From positions 243,071 to 307,070 of the forward strand of contig NZ_BAZK01000007.1 of NCBI RefSeq assembly GCF_001310815.1: a stretch of DNA of 64,000 nucleotides. The letters run 5' to 3'. Below are positions 8,699 to 19,284 of this stretch, piece after piece. The notes under the pieces are model-generated. The model worked only from the letters and a program-made list of their open reading frames with translations, made no database searches and was not told where the DNA came from. Positions within the stretch are counted from its first letter, which is position 1. Each line of letters begins with the position of its first letter. The position numbers were made by a program, and so were the translations under genes. The DNA comes from Pseudovibrio denitrificans JCM 12308. Lineage in GTDB: Bacteria; Pseudomonadota; Alphaproteobacteria; Rhizobiales; Stappiaceae.

Positions 8699-11600
8699 CT
8701 AGAAGCGCAAAGAAAATCGGCCCTGAACCGAGTTCCGAGATGTATTCTCAGAAAAGCTGCCTGCGTAGTTGAGTGAGGCGGAAAAATTCCCTGATTTGAG
8801 AGTGAGCCCTGCTGATGTGTTCAGATACGTCCGGTCTGCACCGAAGACTAATTCTTCTACTGCAGCTGCCTGATAAACTTCGCCGGCAACTTCATTGCTC
8901 GTAAGTGCGTGAAGTACCCCAAGTTTTGCATTTGGCTGTACAACCCATTCTCCAAGATTGAAGTCGCGACTCCAACCGAGGTTGGCAGACAAATAGAGGT
9001 CACTCTCGTTCAAATCGCTGTAACGAGTATCCAAGTGGCTTGTACCAGAGGTGGTGAAGTCATCTTGCTTGAACCACACATGAGTTAAAGCAACTTCGGG
9101 CGTGAAGCAGTTGCCAGCGAACTCACTCTTGTACTTCAATGCCAATCTGGTCGTGAGAGTATCTGCTGTGAAAGAGCCTGTTCTGGATCCTGTACTTGTG
9201 GCATTGGCAAAATCATTCTCAGAATGCGTGTAAAGTGAACTCAAGCCCAAAAGAGCCGAGCCATACTGATAGGATGCCTGTACACCTACGGCATAAATTT
9301 TGATATCTTCGGAGCCGTTCTCAAAGCCATTCCCGGTAAAATCAAGTTTCCCTTGGCCGTAGTAACCACTTGCTCCAACAAGGATATTTTCTGTGATTGT
9401 GCTATTCAGGCCGACAAGCAATCCCTGAGAGTAAACATTGTAACCCACGGGGTCATAGTTGGCAGCTTGCTGGGATAGGACACCCTGCATGTAAACCTGA
9501 GTTGTCTGTTCAAAGCCATCGCCATACATCCCAGACGGTGCGGCTTTGTTAATCGCAGCTAGTCCCTCGCTCTTTGGAGCAACTGGCGCATAACTGTTGA
9601 GGGACTGTTCTGAATTAATTGAGGAACTCAGGCTGTTAAGCCAAAGGTTATCCAGTTGCCCATCGACCAGATTTTGCAAGTTTAACGCCATTTGCCGGGT
9701 TGCCGCAGCAGATACAAGCGCAGCGGAACTCTCTGGAGCGTAATTGAAGATGATTTTCTGTTCACCTGCCGTATCGGCTTGCTCGACAAAACCAACAGTC
9801 CAGTCTGTGCCAAGTTGAGAACGAAGCACATCAATATTGGCGAAGTCCTCAAACTGACCTTCTGTCAGTGTCTTGTTCTCGACAAGGCTTGGTAGAGTAT
9901 ACTCACCTTCCCGCAAGTTGACTGGATCAACGTAGACGTAAAGATCTGCATTATCAAAGGTAACGTTGTTGCCGGTGTCCGACTGAATTGTTCCTTCATA
10001 ATCAGTAAGCTGTAGATCTGAACCCAGTAGCATGCCGTAGTTCTCGATGCTCAGGTCAAAACCATCAGTATAGACTTGGTAGGCTTTACTATCCGCGTCT
10101 CCTGACGCGCTGGCAAGGATAAGTCCTTGAGAATCTAGTGTCAGATCGTTCTTAAGATAAATGCCGTAAGCGTTTGCTGTATCATTGTCTCCCCCATGCG
10201 AAATGGATTGCGCCCTCGCAGAAATGACACCTGTGTTTGTGAGTGTTCCTGAGGCTTGTGCTACGCCATAGGCAGTTGCCTGGTCTCCATATGAAGTTGC
10301 GTCAGCCTTAATGATTGCACTGTTGCTTTCAAGACCTCCACTGACACTGTAGGCATAGACATATTCGGCTGGAGTGCTTGAAGCTGATGTCCCGCTGATT
10401 GCTTGAGCAATGATATCTCCGCTGTTTTCTCCAACATCAGCGCGAATACCATATGCATATGAGAAACGGGACTCACTTTCCGCTTTTGCATGAACCTGAT
10501 GGCTATTCTTTGTGACCTCAGCACCTGCATCCCCCGCAATACCAGTTGCATAGACAAAGTCGTCTTTTGAGGTAGCAAGAGCCGTTACTTTTTCCCGGTT
10601 TTCGAGTGAAACCACATCATTGAGGCCGGTGGCATAGACAAAATCTTCTGAGTGGCTCTCAACATGGATCTGGCCCTCGTTTACACCAGTAGCGCCATTG
10701 ATGCCGTAGGCGTAAGTGCCAGTATTGACTGTACCTACATCGCTTGTTCCAGCACGTGCAAAGACAGTGATGTTTCCGGAGTTTACTCCAACGTCCCCAT
10801 CAATGCCGTATGCTCTTGTCAACAGATCTCCGTTACTCAGGTTGTTAGCAGAAGTTCCATTGGCTTCTACGTAGATGTGGCCTGTGTTTTCGGTAATATT
10901 CGCCTGAACACCATAGGCTTGGACTGTGGCATCTACATTGTGTGTGTTCGATGTACCTGTAACCAAGCCACCGTTTGCAAAAACCGTTATTTTGCCAGTG
11001 TTTTTCGCAATAGTTCCATGAATTGGATCATCGGAGTTGAAAGCGGTGAGTTGAATGCCATAAGCTTCTGCAGTGCTATTGATATCACGATCAGATTCAA
11101 CGATATCGCCGGATTGAGCTAATACCTCAATAATACCAGTGTTTTCAGTAAGGTCGCTTGGCGTAGAGCTCCATCAAAATCGTAGATCCCGTAGGCCCTG
11201 CTGTAATCTGCCTGCGCGATTGAGATGGATGTTATGGCTCCGTGGTTGTTGTCCAACGGACCATCGATACCTTTCGCGCGAGTATAATCCTGCTCGGAAA
11301 CGGCTTTCACATAGATATCGCCAGTGTTTGTGGTCAGGTTACCGTCTGTAAGATCGATACCCGTAGACTGAACATAGCTTTCCTTAGAAAACCCGCGAGC
11401 GCTGATCTTACCGCTATTGGTATCAATTGAGCCTTGAAAGATGTCGATACCTGTCGCCTGAACATACCGCTGCTCAGATTGTCCATAAACTTCAATGGCT
11501 CCGCTGTTGGTGCCAATATCGCCTTCGTAAATGTCGATACCTGATGCCTGCACGTGGTCGGTACCTGAAATGCCTGTCACATTGATAGAGCCGGAGTTTG

Positions 11601-14210
11601 CGGTCAAATCGCCTTTGTATGTATCGATGCCGTAAGCGTGAACATAGTCCGCTGCAGATTCACCATGAACAGTTATGTCGCCATTGTTTGTGCCCACCGC
11701 TCCTCTGAGGCCAGAGGTTTGTACATATGAACTGACGGTACCGCCATCGTTCGTTCCCGCAACTGCTTTGACCCAGACAGTGCCGGAGTTTGTGGCAATG
11801 TTGCCTCTAATGCCATAGGCCTCTACAACCAGGTCCGCTTTGCTGGCCCCCACAATGGAAGAGCCAGTTGCTGCTACCTTAATATCGCCGGTGTTCGTGC
11901 CCACATTTGCAAGAACGCCAATTGCGTCTACCCGACCATTCTCCTCATTGATGTCAGAAGAACCTGTGAGTTCTGCGCTGTTTGCGATGATCTCTATATT
12001 ACCATGGTTTTCAGAGATGGTTCCATAGATTGGGTCGTCTGAATTGTAAGCCTCAAGAAATATTCCATAGGCTTTGGCAGAGGCGTGAATATTGCCGCTC
12101 GTATCGTCTGTGTCACCAGCTGCTGCAACTACACTTATGTCACCGCTGTTTCGAGAAATGTTGTCAGGGGTATCTCCACTTTGATAGCTGTGCAGGCCAT
12201 AAGCTCGTGCAAATGTGCTGTAGTTATCAGTGCCAGCGAAAGCTTCAACTGAGATATCGGCATCGTTTGTGTTGACGGCACCACTGATGCCGAATGCTTG
12301 AGCATAATCATTGGTCGAGAGGGCCGAAACAGTGAGTGCCCCCAAGTTAGCGGCTGTATTGCCTTGCACTCCATAAGCGAAAGCTTGTTGAGCTCCACGA
12401 GCTGTAACCTGAATATTACCGCTGTTCGTAGTGACTTCGCCCTGAATGCCGTAAGCATACGCGTATGAGTTCTTGCTCACGCTCGTTGTGACCAAATCAC
12501 CGGTATTGGTATCTGCTCCGCCTTGAATTGAGTAAGCATAGGCCTGTTCTTCCGTGCTTCTGGCCGTTGCGTGAATGTCTCCGATATTTTCGGTTACACC
12601 ATTTTGAATGCCAAAAGCGTAGGCATAGTCCTCAACTGCAGTTGCTTCCGCTCTTATGTCGCCTTCATTCTTCTGAGTGTTTCCTTGGATGCCGTGAGCG
12701 TACGCAAAGCCTTCAGTGGTGGTGCTCTCAACTTTAATTAGTCCAGTGTTAGTGTCCACAACACCTTGAATTCCATAGGAATATGCGTAACTTTCGTCAG
12801 AAGTTGCAGAAACGGAGATCGAGCCTTCATTGGTCTCTGTCTGGCCTTTGATACCGTAAGCGGAGACGTCTTTTTTGCTGGATCTGGAGCTAACCTCGAG
12901 ACTACCAGTGTTCTTTGTCCTTTCAGCCTCAATGGCATAGGCTCGGACGATATCATCTCTGCTAATTGCGGAGATGTGAATATCACCGGAGTTCAGGCCG
13001 AGTGTTCCACTGCTTATGCCGTAAGCCTCGACCTTTTCATCTTCTGTTTCACTCAGAACGGTAATATTGCCGGTGTTGGTCCCCACCTGCCCACTGGTTG
13101 CGCGTATGCCATAGGTTTCGATGCGTCCGTGTGTTGAAGATGCATCGACAAAAAGTGTGCCCTCATTATTGCTAAGAGACCCACCATGAACATCGATTGC
13201 AGCAGCTTGAACCCGGCCATCAACAGCAACGCCAATGACGTTGATATCGCCAGTGTTTGTACCCACTGTTCCGTCATATGCATATATTCCGAAGAGCTGC
13301 GCGTTGTCTCCAGCCGTCCCGGAAATTGTAATATCACCGGTGTTTAGGGTTACTGTCTCTTCATACGCGTAGAGGCCACGGGCCTGAACAGTACCTGTTT
13401 CGGTAGAGGCAGTAACACTCAGTTCTCCGTGATTGGTAATCAAGTCGCCACGAATGCCGTAAGCGTATGCATCTGCGCTGACAAATCCTGTCGAGGCTTC
13501 GCCATTACCTGCAAGAGCTGTAACCGAAATCTTGCCTGAGTTTTCGATATTTGTGGCAATCAGTCCCGTAGCTTCAGCATTTGTAAATGCCTTGCTACCG
13601 GCTTTTGCGTTGCCACCGCGGGCCCAAAGAGTGATATCACCGGTGTTTTGAATATTCTCACCCCGGATGCCGGTAGCATCTGCTTTAGAAGACGCATCAG
13701 TGCTGGATGTCGTATCGCCAGCGGTCGCATCAATGAGGATGCTGCCAGAGTTGGTGATCTCATCATCCGTCTCAGACCATAAGCCGACTGCATCGATTGA
13801 CAGGCTCTCTGCGTCTATCGATGTCTGACGTGTCAGATAGAGCGTGACGTCTACGTCAGAAGTAAATGGTGCAGGTGATGAGAGAGCTGCAAGGTATACT
13901 TCCTCAGTAAAGGCGTCATAGGCATCGACCCCATTCCAGCTTTGTACTTCAGCAGGATCAGAAGTTGCTCCGGCATCGACACTGCCAGTCAAAGCATCTG
14001 TTGAGCTTAAGGTTTCACGGTAAAATATTGCTCTCTTGTCACTGGCTGAGCCATCAAATCCGGCGTAATCGCTTCTGGTCTCTGTAATGTAGTATTGTTT
14101 TCAATTGGTTCCGCATAAACGGACTGAACCATAAAATACAACAGACCGCTTAACGCAGTCGTAGAGAACAAACGCTTCACATACATCGGAAAAAATACCC
14201 ACCCCAACAT
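8699..14210 (-). pseudogene. Giant autotransporter adhesin-like protein (two frameshifts)
   Basis: The restored gene codes for about 1,837 residues. Residues 1-35 are a signal peptide (basic start, hydrophobic core, VYAEP). There follows a passenger of roughly 1,300 residues built of repeats of about 30 residues that alternate AYGI/ATGI-type turns with TNTGDI/TNSGDI-type strands, as in a beta-helix. The last ~280 residues form an autotransporter beta-barrel ending in RFSLRF with terminal Phe. It would be exported by Sec and displayed on the outer membrane, probably for attachment. The frame breaks near 14022-14025, where a run of four T on the coding strand needs a fifth, and near 11170 (GATGGAGCTC lacks a base). 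Adding both gives a span divisible by three. Its sequence looks less GC-rich than its neighbours, and direct repeats flank it. Confidence 0.85.
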
Positions 14211-14418
14211 TTAATATGTAGGTAGCAGATAAATCGATAAATATGAATGCAAATGTATTACCGATTACATTTAAATACATATTTCATGTGCGCTATATCA
14301 TAGATTGTAGGATTTGGCTTCTTCTTTACTTTTACGTAAGGTGTAACTAATTCTCTGCTTTGAAAATTATTCTCGATTACATGTACCTGTCTGCTTGTGC
14401 CTATCGCTACAGAGGGGC

Positions 14419-14433
14419 CATAAAGACTTAAGC
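14419..14433. repeat. 15-bp direct repeat, right copy
   Basis: The same CATAAAGACTTAAGC as at 8659-8673. Here it is followed by TCCATCCCCTAGACT, which resembles the sequence just after ttrR (CTTAAGCCCATCCCCCAAACT, from 19127). The gap 14211-14486 is otherwise AT-rich and holds the autotransporter promoter region and this repeat. Confidence 0.7.
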
Positions 14434-14486
14434 TCCATCCCCTAGACTGGCTTTCATCTTGTTCCCGGTATCAAGGATGAGCGGTG

Positions 14487-14822
14487 ATGGAGAGGGACTT
14501 TGAGTTGTTGCTGACCCGCCGGATGTGGGAGGATCCGGCGTTTGCGGAGCTGGCGGAGAGGGATGCTGGGGCTGCTCTGAAACAGTTGGGCGTAGAGGTT
14601 GATCCTGCTGTCAAAGTCCGGATCATTCAGCAGCGTGAGGATACTCTGTATCTGACCATTCCACCCGCAAAGCCGGAGGATGAGTTGAACGCGACGCTGG
14701 ATCTGAACCAGATGGATCTGTGGTTCAGCGGGGATATGTTTGTCTGGCTGTCCTCGGTTTACAACAAGGTCAAGCTGCTTGGCATTCGCTCTTCCATCGC
14801 AAAAGGGAAGGGGGAGGCATGA
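14487..14822 (+). CDS. NHLP-like (nitrile hydratase leader) small protein, possible peptide precursor 1
   Basis: A 111-residue protein. Residues 1-65 match the leader-type domain shared by nitrile hydratase alpha subunits and NHLP ribosomal-peptide precursors. They show RRMWEDPAFAELAERD (the helix with a D-P-A-F/Y core), a GV-VDP-VKVRII strand and DTLYLTIPPAKP at the end of the domain. A linker leads to LWFSGD (about residues 79-84), then a 28-residue cationic, aromatic tail (MFVWLSS...KVKLLGIRSS...KGKGEA). The layout is leader plus short core, as in a modified or two-peptide bacteriocin, but no maturation enzyme is adjacent, so function is inferred. ATG 14487 (MERDF) is preceded by an AAGGA-type binding site; a GTG lies one codon earlier. 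It overlaps the next gene by ATGA. Confidence 0.65.
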   Translation: MERDFELLLTRRMWEDPAFAELAERDAGAALKQLGVEVDPAVKVRIIQQREDTLYLTIPPAKPEDELNATLDLNQMDLWFSGDMFVWLSSVYNKVKLLGIRSSIAKGKGEA

Positions 14823-15190
14823 CCCAGCAGGACAACAACGCCTTCGCGGAGCGGGATTATCGGCGGATGATCAATGACCCTGACTATCGTCAGCGGTTGA
14901 TTGAAGATCCGAAAGGAACCCTCTCAGAAACAACAGGTTACGCGTTCCAGCAGGATGTGCGTGTTGAGGTGATTGAGCAGGAGCCGGATACCATTTGCAT
15001 GATGATCCCCATCAAACCGAAGGGGACAGAGGCGCAGGTTGAGCAGGCGTTGCACAAGTCCACCGAGCGCACGTTTGACCTGCTGTTTTCCTCGGGCATC
15101 GGCGGGTATTTTATCCCGAGCGATAAGCTGAAATGGGTACTCCGCGATATGCGCCGCAGTTGGATCAGAAAGCTGGGGCTTAAGCTGTAA
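14819..15190 (+). CDS. NHLP-like small protein with Gly-Gly motif, possible peptide precursor 2
   Basis: A 123-residue protein, translationally coupled to the gene before it (ATGA overlap) and similar in design. Residues 10-67 form the NHLP-type leader region (YRRMINDPDYRQRLIEDP, then VRVEVIEQEPDTICMMIP). Residues 91-96 read SSGIGG, a double-glycine cleavage-type site, and the remaining 27 residues (YFIPSDKLKWVL...IRKLGLKL) are amphipathic with eight Lys/Arg against two Asp. This tail looks like an antimicrobial-type core peptide. No PCAT-type peptidase/ABC transporter or modification gene is next to it. Another reading is a small non-peptide protein that merely shares the fold. Confidence 0.65.
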   Translation: MTQQDNNAFAERDYRRMINDPDYRQRLIEDPKGTLSETTGYAFQQDVRVEVIEQEPDTICMMIPIKPKGTEAQVEQALHKSTERTFDLLFSSGIGGYFIPSDKLKWVLRDMRRSWIRKLGLKL

Positions 15191-15198
15191 ACCCCAGC
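15172..15198. terminator. Hairpin at the end of the NHLP gene pair
   Basis: GCTGGGG (15172-15178) and CCCCAGC (15192-15198) can pair across a 13-base loop that contains the stop codon. It lies between convergent genes and has no T-run, so its terminator role is uncertain. Confidence 0.4.
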
Positions 15199-15210
15199 AA
15201 ATGCCTCAAA

Positions 15211-15954
15211 TCAGTTCTCCAGGTTCGCCTGATAGATTGATCGCAGATGCGGGATGAACTCGGTGCAGAAGATGATGGACGCTTCTTCCGGATCATAAAA
15301 CGCGTTGGGCTCTCCGCAGCTGTCTACCTTCACGATCACTTCACTCGGCAAGGACATATCCTGCTCAAGGTTTTTGACTTCATCAGAAAGCACCTGATTG
15401 ATCAGCTCGGCCTCTTTGCCGCTTCCCTCGTGGAAGACCAGCGGAACGCCGGATTCCGGGGACATTTCGTCAAACACAGCCCCCCAACTGTTGGCAGCTT
15501 GCTCATACTCCACCGGGCACATCTGCGCGCGATCTTCCGGCAAGCCAAGGTCATAAGCCAGATCCTCGCGCTTTTCTGGATCTGCGCCGTAAAACAGGCA
15601 GATGTGGTTGTAGTAGCGCTGCTGGTCTGGGCCATGCAGATCCCACCATGCCACTTCTTCAACGCCATCCGGGTCATTGATGTAGCCAAACGCGCTGTTG
15701 AAAGCGAGTTCCTGCGCGGCTTCTTCCTCATAGAGCCAGTCGATCATCATCACGGAGAGCACGTCAGCTGCGTCTTCCTCTTGCCCGAAGATCGGCACCT
15801 GCATCTTGTCGATCACAGCATGTCCGATCTCGTGGTAGAAGATGGACAGGATGTTGGCTTCAACAAAGGCGTCCTCTGCTTCATCCGCTTGCGCGCCAAG
15901 AGGTGTGAGCAGTGAGACTGCACAGGTGGCAGCAAGAAGAAGTGAACGAAGCAT
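15211..15954 (-). CDS. DUF4344 family exported metallopeptidase
   Basis: The 247-residue protein starts with a Sec signal peptide (MLRSLLLAATCAVSLLTPLGAQADEA). It then shows a zincin motif, FYHEIGHAVID, whose two His and Glu are the expected zinc ligands and base. Further family features are the EDAADVLSVMMI helix, carrying a candidate third acidic ligand, and the closing NAFYDPEEASIIFCTEFI segment. Four Cys residues may form disulfides in the periplasm. Substrates of DUF4344 proteins are unknown. It ends 20 bases from the second NHLP gene, reading toward it, so it is not in the same transcript; a role in processing that peptide is speculation. Confidence 0.85.
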   Translation of the reverse strand: MLRSLLLAATCAVSLLTPLGAQADEAEDAFVEANILSIFYHEIGHAVIDKMQVPIFGQEEDAADVLSVMMIDWLYEEEAAQELAFNSAFGYINDPDGVEEVAWWDLHGPDQQRYYNHICLFYGADPEKREDLAYDLGLPEDRAQMCPVEYEQAANSWGAVFDEMSPESGVPLVFHEGSGKEAELINQVLSDEVKNLEQDMSLPSEVIVKVDSCGEPNAFYDPEEASIIFCTEFIPHLRSIYQANLEN

Positions 15955-16056
15955 TGGCGAATATCCTCAGTGGCATTTGAAAGTATATCTTACTCAAATG
16001 CCATTTATAGGCAAGTTCGCCAAGCCTTTTGTGCTATGTGATACATCTGAGTTCAG

Positions 16057-16419
16057 CTAGCAGTGGAAGTTGAGCTTGTTGCCATCCAGATCTCGGCAGT
16101 AGGCTCCATAAAATGCTTCTCCGCGCGGGCCGGGAGGGCCTTCGTCTTTGCCGCCCAGTTGCAGGGCAAGAGTATGCAGGTTTTCGACTGTTTCGCGGTC
16201 TTCTACCCGCAAAGCCACCATGGTGCCATTGCCGATGGAAGCTTCCTGCCCGTCGTAAGGTGTGTTGAGTACGATGAGTGGTTTGCCCTCGCCAAAGCTC
16301 CAGGCATAAAGCCGGTTGTTTTCAAAAACCCGCGTGGCGCCCATCTTGCCCAAAATGGCATCGTAGAACGCGCAGGCGCGCTCAAGGTCATTGGTTCCCA
16401 ATGTAATATAGCCGATCAT
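16057..16419 (-). CDS. VOC family (glyoxalase/bleomycin-resistance fold) protein
   Basis: A 120-residue, single-domain vicinal oxygen chelate protein. It opens MIGYITLGTNDLERACAFYDAIL, with the usual first beta strand and helix. The middle carries GTMVALRV and the end FYGAYCRDLDGNKLNFHC, with the typical D-P/L-D-G-N-x-x-x pattern. Family members include glyoxalases, isomerases and binding proteins; no substrate can be assigned. It is transcribed alone, divergent from ttrS. Confidence 0.8.
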   Translation of the reverse strand: MIGYITLGTNDLERACAFYDAILGKMGATRVFENNRLYAWSFGEGKPLIVLNTPYDGQEASIGNGTMVALRVEDRETVENLHTLALQLGGKDEGPPGPRGEAFYGAYCRDLDGNKLNFHC

Positions 16420-16643
16420 ATGGTGTCTTGATCCTAATCGATTGCGGTGAATTGCAGAGCGTTCGAAATCTGTAGAGGATGAAGTTTCATTCCCCTAAGT
16501 AAACTACAGTGCCAGCTCTAAGTAAATGCAGAAGAGCAAGAGGCTGATGCCCTTCGTCGCCCTAGGTGAAATACCTATTGCAATCGAGTGGGATCGCTGG
16601 TTCTTTCGGATTATCTAATATACGTTGCACTCGGGATTTCTGT

Positions 16644-18472
16644 ATGGGAGGCTACCTTCAGCGCGCTGTTTATGCAGCGTTTTCCGCGATTGTGCTGCTT
16701 GCTCTGCATGTGGTGGCAGAACCTGTACACGCACAGTCTGAGATGGTGCGTGTGGGCATCCTTTCTTATCGCGGCAGTCTGGAAACACAACGCACATGGG
16801 CGCCGACCATTGAGCATTTGCAGCGCGAACTGCCTGATGTGGAGTTCTCCTATCTGCCTCTGACCCTTCAGCAAATTGCGGAGCAGGCAGAGCAGCTGGA
16901 CTTCATCATCACCAATCCCGGCCACTCTTTTCAGCTGGAACGTATTGCGGGCGTCAGCCGCATCGCCAGCGCACGCTCGCACGTCAACAAGAGCGAGATG
17001 CAAGATCTCGGCTCCGTCATCTTCACCCGCACCGACAGTGGCATCTCCACCTTGATGGATCTGAGGAGCGTTACTGCTGGAGTAGTCTCAACAGAAGCAT
17101 TTGGTGGCTATCTGGCAGCCAAGCACAGCCTGCAAATGAGCCTTGGCAAGGAGGCGGAGCTACAGGTGAAACCTCTCGGCTTTCCGCAGCAAACGGTGGT
17201 GGATGCGGTGGTGAATAGAAGCGTGCAAGTGGGCATTGTCCGTGCCTGCTTGCTGGAGAGCATGAGTGCCGCTGGCAAGCTGGATAAATCCCAGATCCGC
17301 GTCCTTGGTCAGCAGTATGATCCGGAGTTTGCCTGCGCCAGAACTACAGAGCTTTATCCGGGCTGGGCCTTCCTGAAAGTGCCCGGCGTTTCACCGCAGC
17401 TCGCAACACGCATCACGCAGGCGCTGCTTTCCATGCCAGATGGTGCCTGCACGGATGAATGGCTGGGCCATGCCAACTGGATTGCACCGGTCTCTTATGC
17501 TGCCGTGGAACGGGTCTATCGTGATCTGGCGCTCTACCCCTACAACAAGGACTTGCGCCAGATCCTGAAGGATTGGGTGGAGCGCAACTACTTTTTGCTG
17601 GGTGTGGTGATTGTGCTCAGCGGTGCGTTTCTGCTGCATGTGGGGCACGTGGAGTTTCTGGTGCGCCGTCGTTCTCAGCAGCTGGAAGCGGCGAGTGACA
17701 AACTGGCCGATGCCTTGCAGCGCAATCTGATGCTGGAGAATGAGCTGGCCCATGCTGGCCGTGTTTCTTCCATGAACATCCTCGCAGGCAGTCTGGCCCA
17801 TGATCTCAAGCAGCCGCTTGGCGCCATCTCCACCTTCGCCCATAGCTTGCGGAAGCGGCTGGATCGGGGGACGGCAGATGAAGAGACCCTGCAAAAGCAG
17901 CTCACCCGCATTTCGGAGCAAGCCAATCGAGCCTCTGACTTCATCAACTCCATGCGCAGCTTCCTCAACAAGCAACCGGAAGCGCGTCGCCGGGTAGACC
18001 TGCGCGAGCTGGTGGACGAAACCGTGATGCTCATGCGCACCTTTGCCACCAAGCATGACTGCCAGCTGCATTGGGAACCGCCAAAAGAGCCTGTGTTTGT
18101 CTGTTGTGATGATGTGCAATTGCGGCAGGTCATGGTGGTGCTGCTGCAAAACGCGCTTGATGCCACAGTCGAGGCTGGACTTGAAGGCGGAGTGATCTCC
18201 ATCCTGCTGGAAACCTCCGCTGGCAGCTGCGCGTTGATGGTGTGCGATCAGGGCTCCGGCATTCCAGAAGAGCTAGAAGAGAAGGTGTTTGAGCCGTTCT
18301 TTTCCAGCAAAGGCAGTTTGGGTCTGGGGCTGGCCACAGCGCAAAGCATCGTTGACAGCCATGAGTGTGAGTTGACCCTGAGCCCTGCGCCAAACGCTGC
18401 ACATGCGCAACGGTGATGCTGCCACTGGCAGGCCCACAAACAGAGGGAAACCATGACACAACAACCCGCTAA
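16644..18472 (+). CDS. ttrS: TtrS-type tetrathionate sensor histidine kinase (frameshift near the end)
   Basis: The restored protein is about 609 residues. It has a signal/membrane segment (1-30), a periplasmic PhnD-type binding domain (about 35-310, VRVGILSYRGSLETQRTWAP...), a membrane helix near 325, the HisKA box with phospho-acceptor His386 (SLAHDLKQPLG) and an HATPase domain (DQGSGIPEELEEKVFEPF, GLGLATAQSI). This is the layout of TtrS, which senses tetrathionate in the periplasm and phosphorylates TtrR. As given, the frame stops at 18416; adding one G near 18395 (AACGCTGC to AACGGCTGC) gives the normal kinase ending ATVMLPLAGP and a stop at 18472. That overlaps ttrR by 20 bases, as expected in an operon. 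The start at ATG 16644 is a choice; GTG 16566 is also in frame. Confidence 0.85.
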
Positions 18473-19130
18473 ACCGCTTTATGGACCAGAGGCCGAGCCT
18501 GTGATCATCATCATTGATGATGACGATGCCATGCGGGAAGCGCTGGTGTGTCTGGTGGAGTCTGTCGGGCTCAAAGCCGTGGACTTTGAACGGGCCGATG
18601 ACTTCCTGCAGTCTGACCTGCGCCCTTGTGTTGGTGTCATCATCACCGACATGCGCATCCCCGGCACCAGCGGCCTCGGTTTGCTGGAAAAGCTGCGCGC
18701 CTCCGGCCAGCACTTACCGGTCATCGTTATCTCTGCTTTTGCTAATCTGCGTGATGGTGTTCGTGCCATGAGCCTTGGTGCGGTGGATGTTTTAGAAAAA
18801 CCGTTCGACGAGCAAAGCCTGCTCGACAAGCTGCAGGATCTGATTTCCGAAACGCGGGACCGCGCCAGCCAATGCTGCCTGACAGCACAGGCCAAGATGA
18901 AGGTCGATCGCCTCACCAACCGCGAACGTGAGGTGATGGGTTACCTCGCCCAAGGTCTGCAAAACAAAAGCATCGCCAATGCGTTAGGTCTTAGCGTCAA
19001 AACCGTGGAGATCCACCGCCACAACGTCCTCACCAAACTGGAAGTCCAGACCCTCGTCGACGTCTACCAACTCACCCAAAGCGCCGACCGCGCCACGGGT
19101 TCTGGCCGGTGTTGTGGGGTAAACTCTTAA
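18453..19130 (+). CDS. ttrR: TtrR-type response regulator, FixJ/LuxR family
   Basis: A 225-residue regulator. The receiver domain covers about residues 17-130, with the acidic pocket IIDDDD at 21-25, phospho-acceptor Asp66 (VIITDMRIPG) and the Lys of VLEKPF. The C-terminal LuxR-type helix-turn-helix is at about 150-210 (LTNREREVMGYLAQGLQNKS, then LGLSVKTVEIHRHNVLTKL). Together with ttrS it forms the two-component system that activates tetrathionate reductase genes; the reductase genes lie 3.8 kb downstream. FixJ-type regulators act as dimers on inverted repeats, and one candidate lies before ttrB (22791-22806). Confidence 0.9.
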   Translation: MTQQPAKPLYGPEAEPVIIIIDDDDAMREALVCLVESVGLKAVDFERADDFLQSDLRPCVGVIITDMRIPGTSGLGLLEKLRASGQHLPVIVISAFANLRDGVRAMSLGAVDVLEKPFDEQSLLDKLQDLISETRDRASQCCLTAQAKMKVDRLTNREREVMGYLAQGLQNKSIANALGLSVKTVEIHRHNVLTKLEVQTLVDVYQLTQSADRATGSGRCCGVNS

Positions 19131-19284
19131 GCCCATCCCCCAAACTTAACTCAAAATTTCAGGTTACCTTCAGGATCGCGTGGTGTTGTGTCGGCGTTAC
19201 GAGGCGGCAACCGGGGTGCTGATGGCACTCCTGAAGCACAAGGCAAAGAATGAGTTGCTGCCATAAGAAGAACTGGCAGAAACT

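Noticed and set aside
8699..14210. The many short repeats in this region as a CRISPR array.
   Set aside because: The repeats are imperfect, in frame and encode AYGI/TNTGDI-type protein repeats; there are no equal-length spacers and no cas genes.
14720..15190. A longer version of the second NHLP-like protein starting at 14720.
   Set aside because: Its first 33 codons read the first NHLP gene in the wrong frame; the ATGA overlap at 14819 is the natural start.
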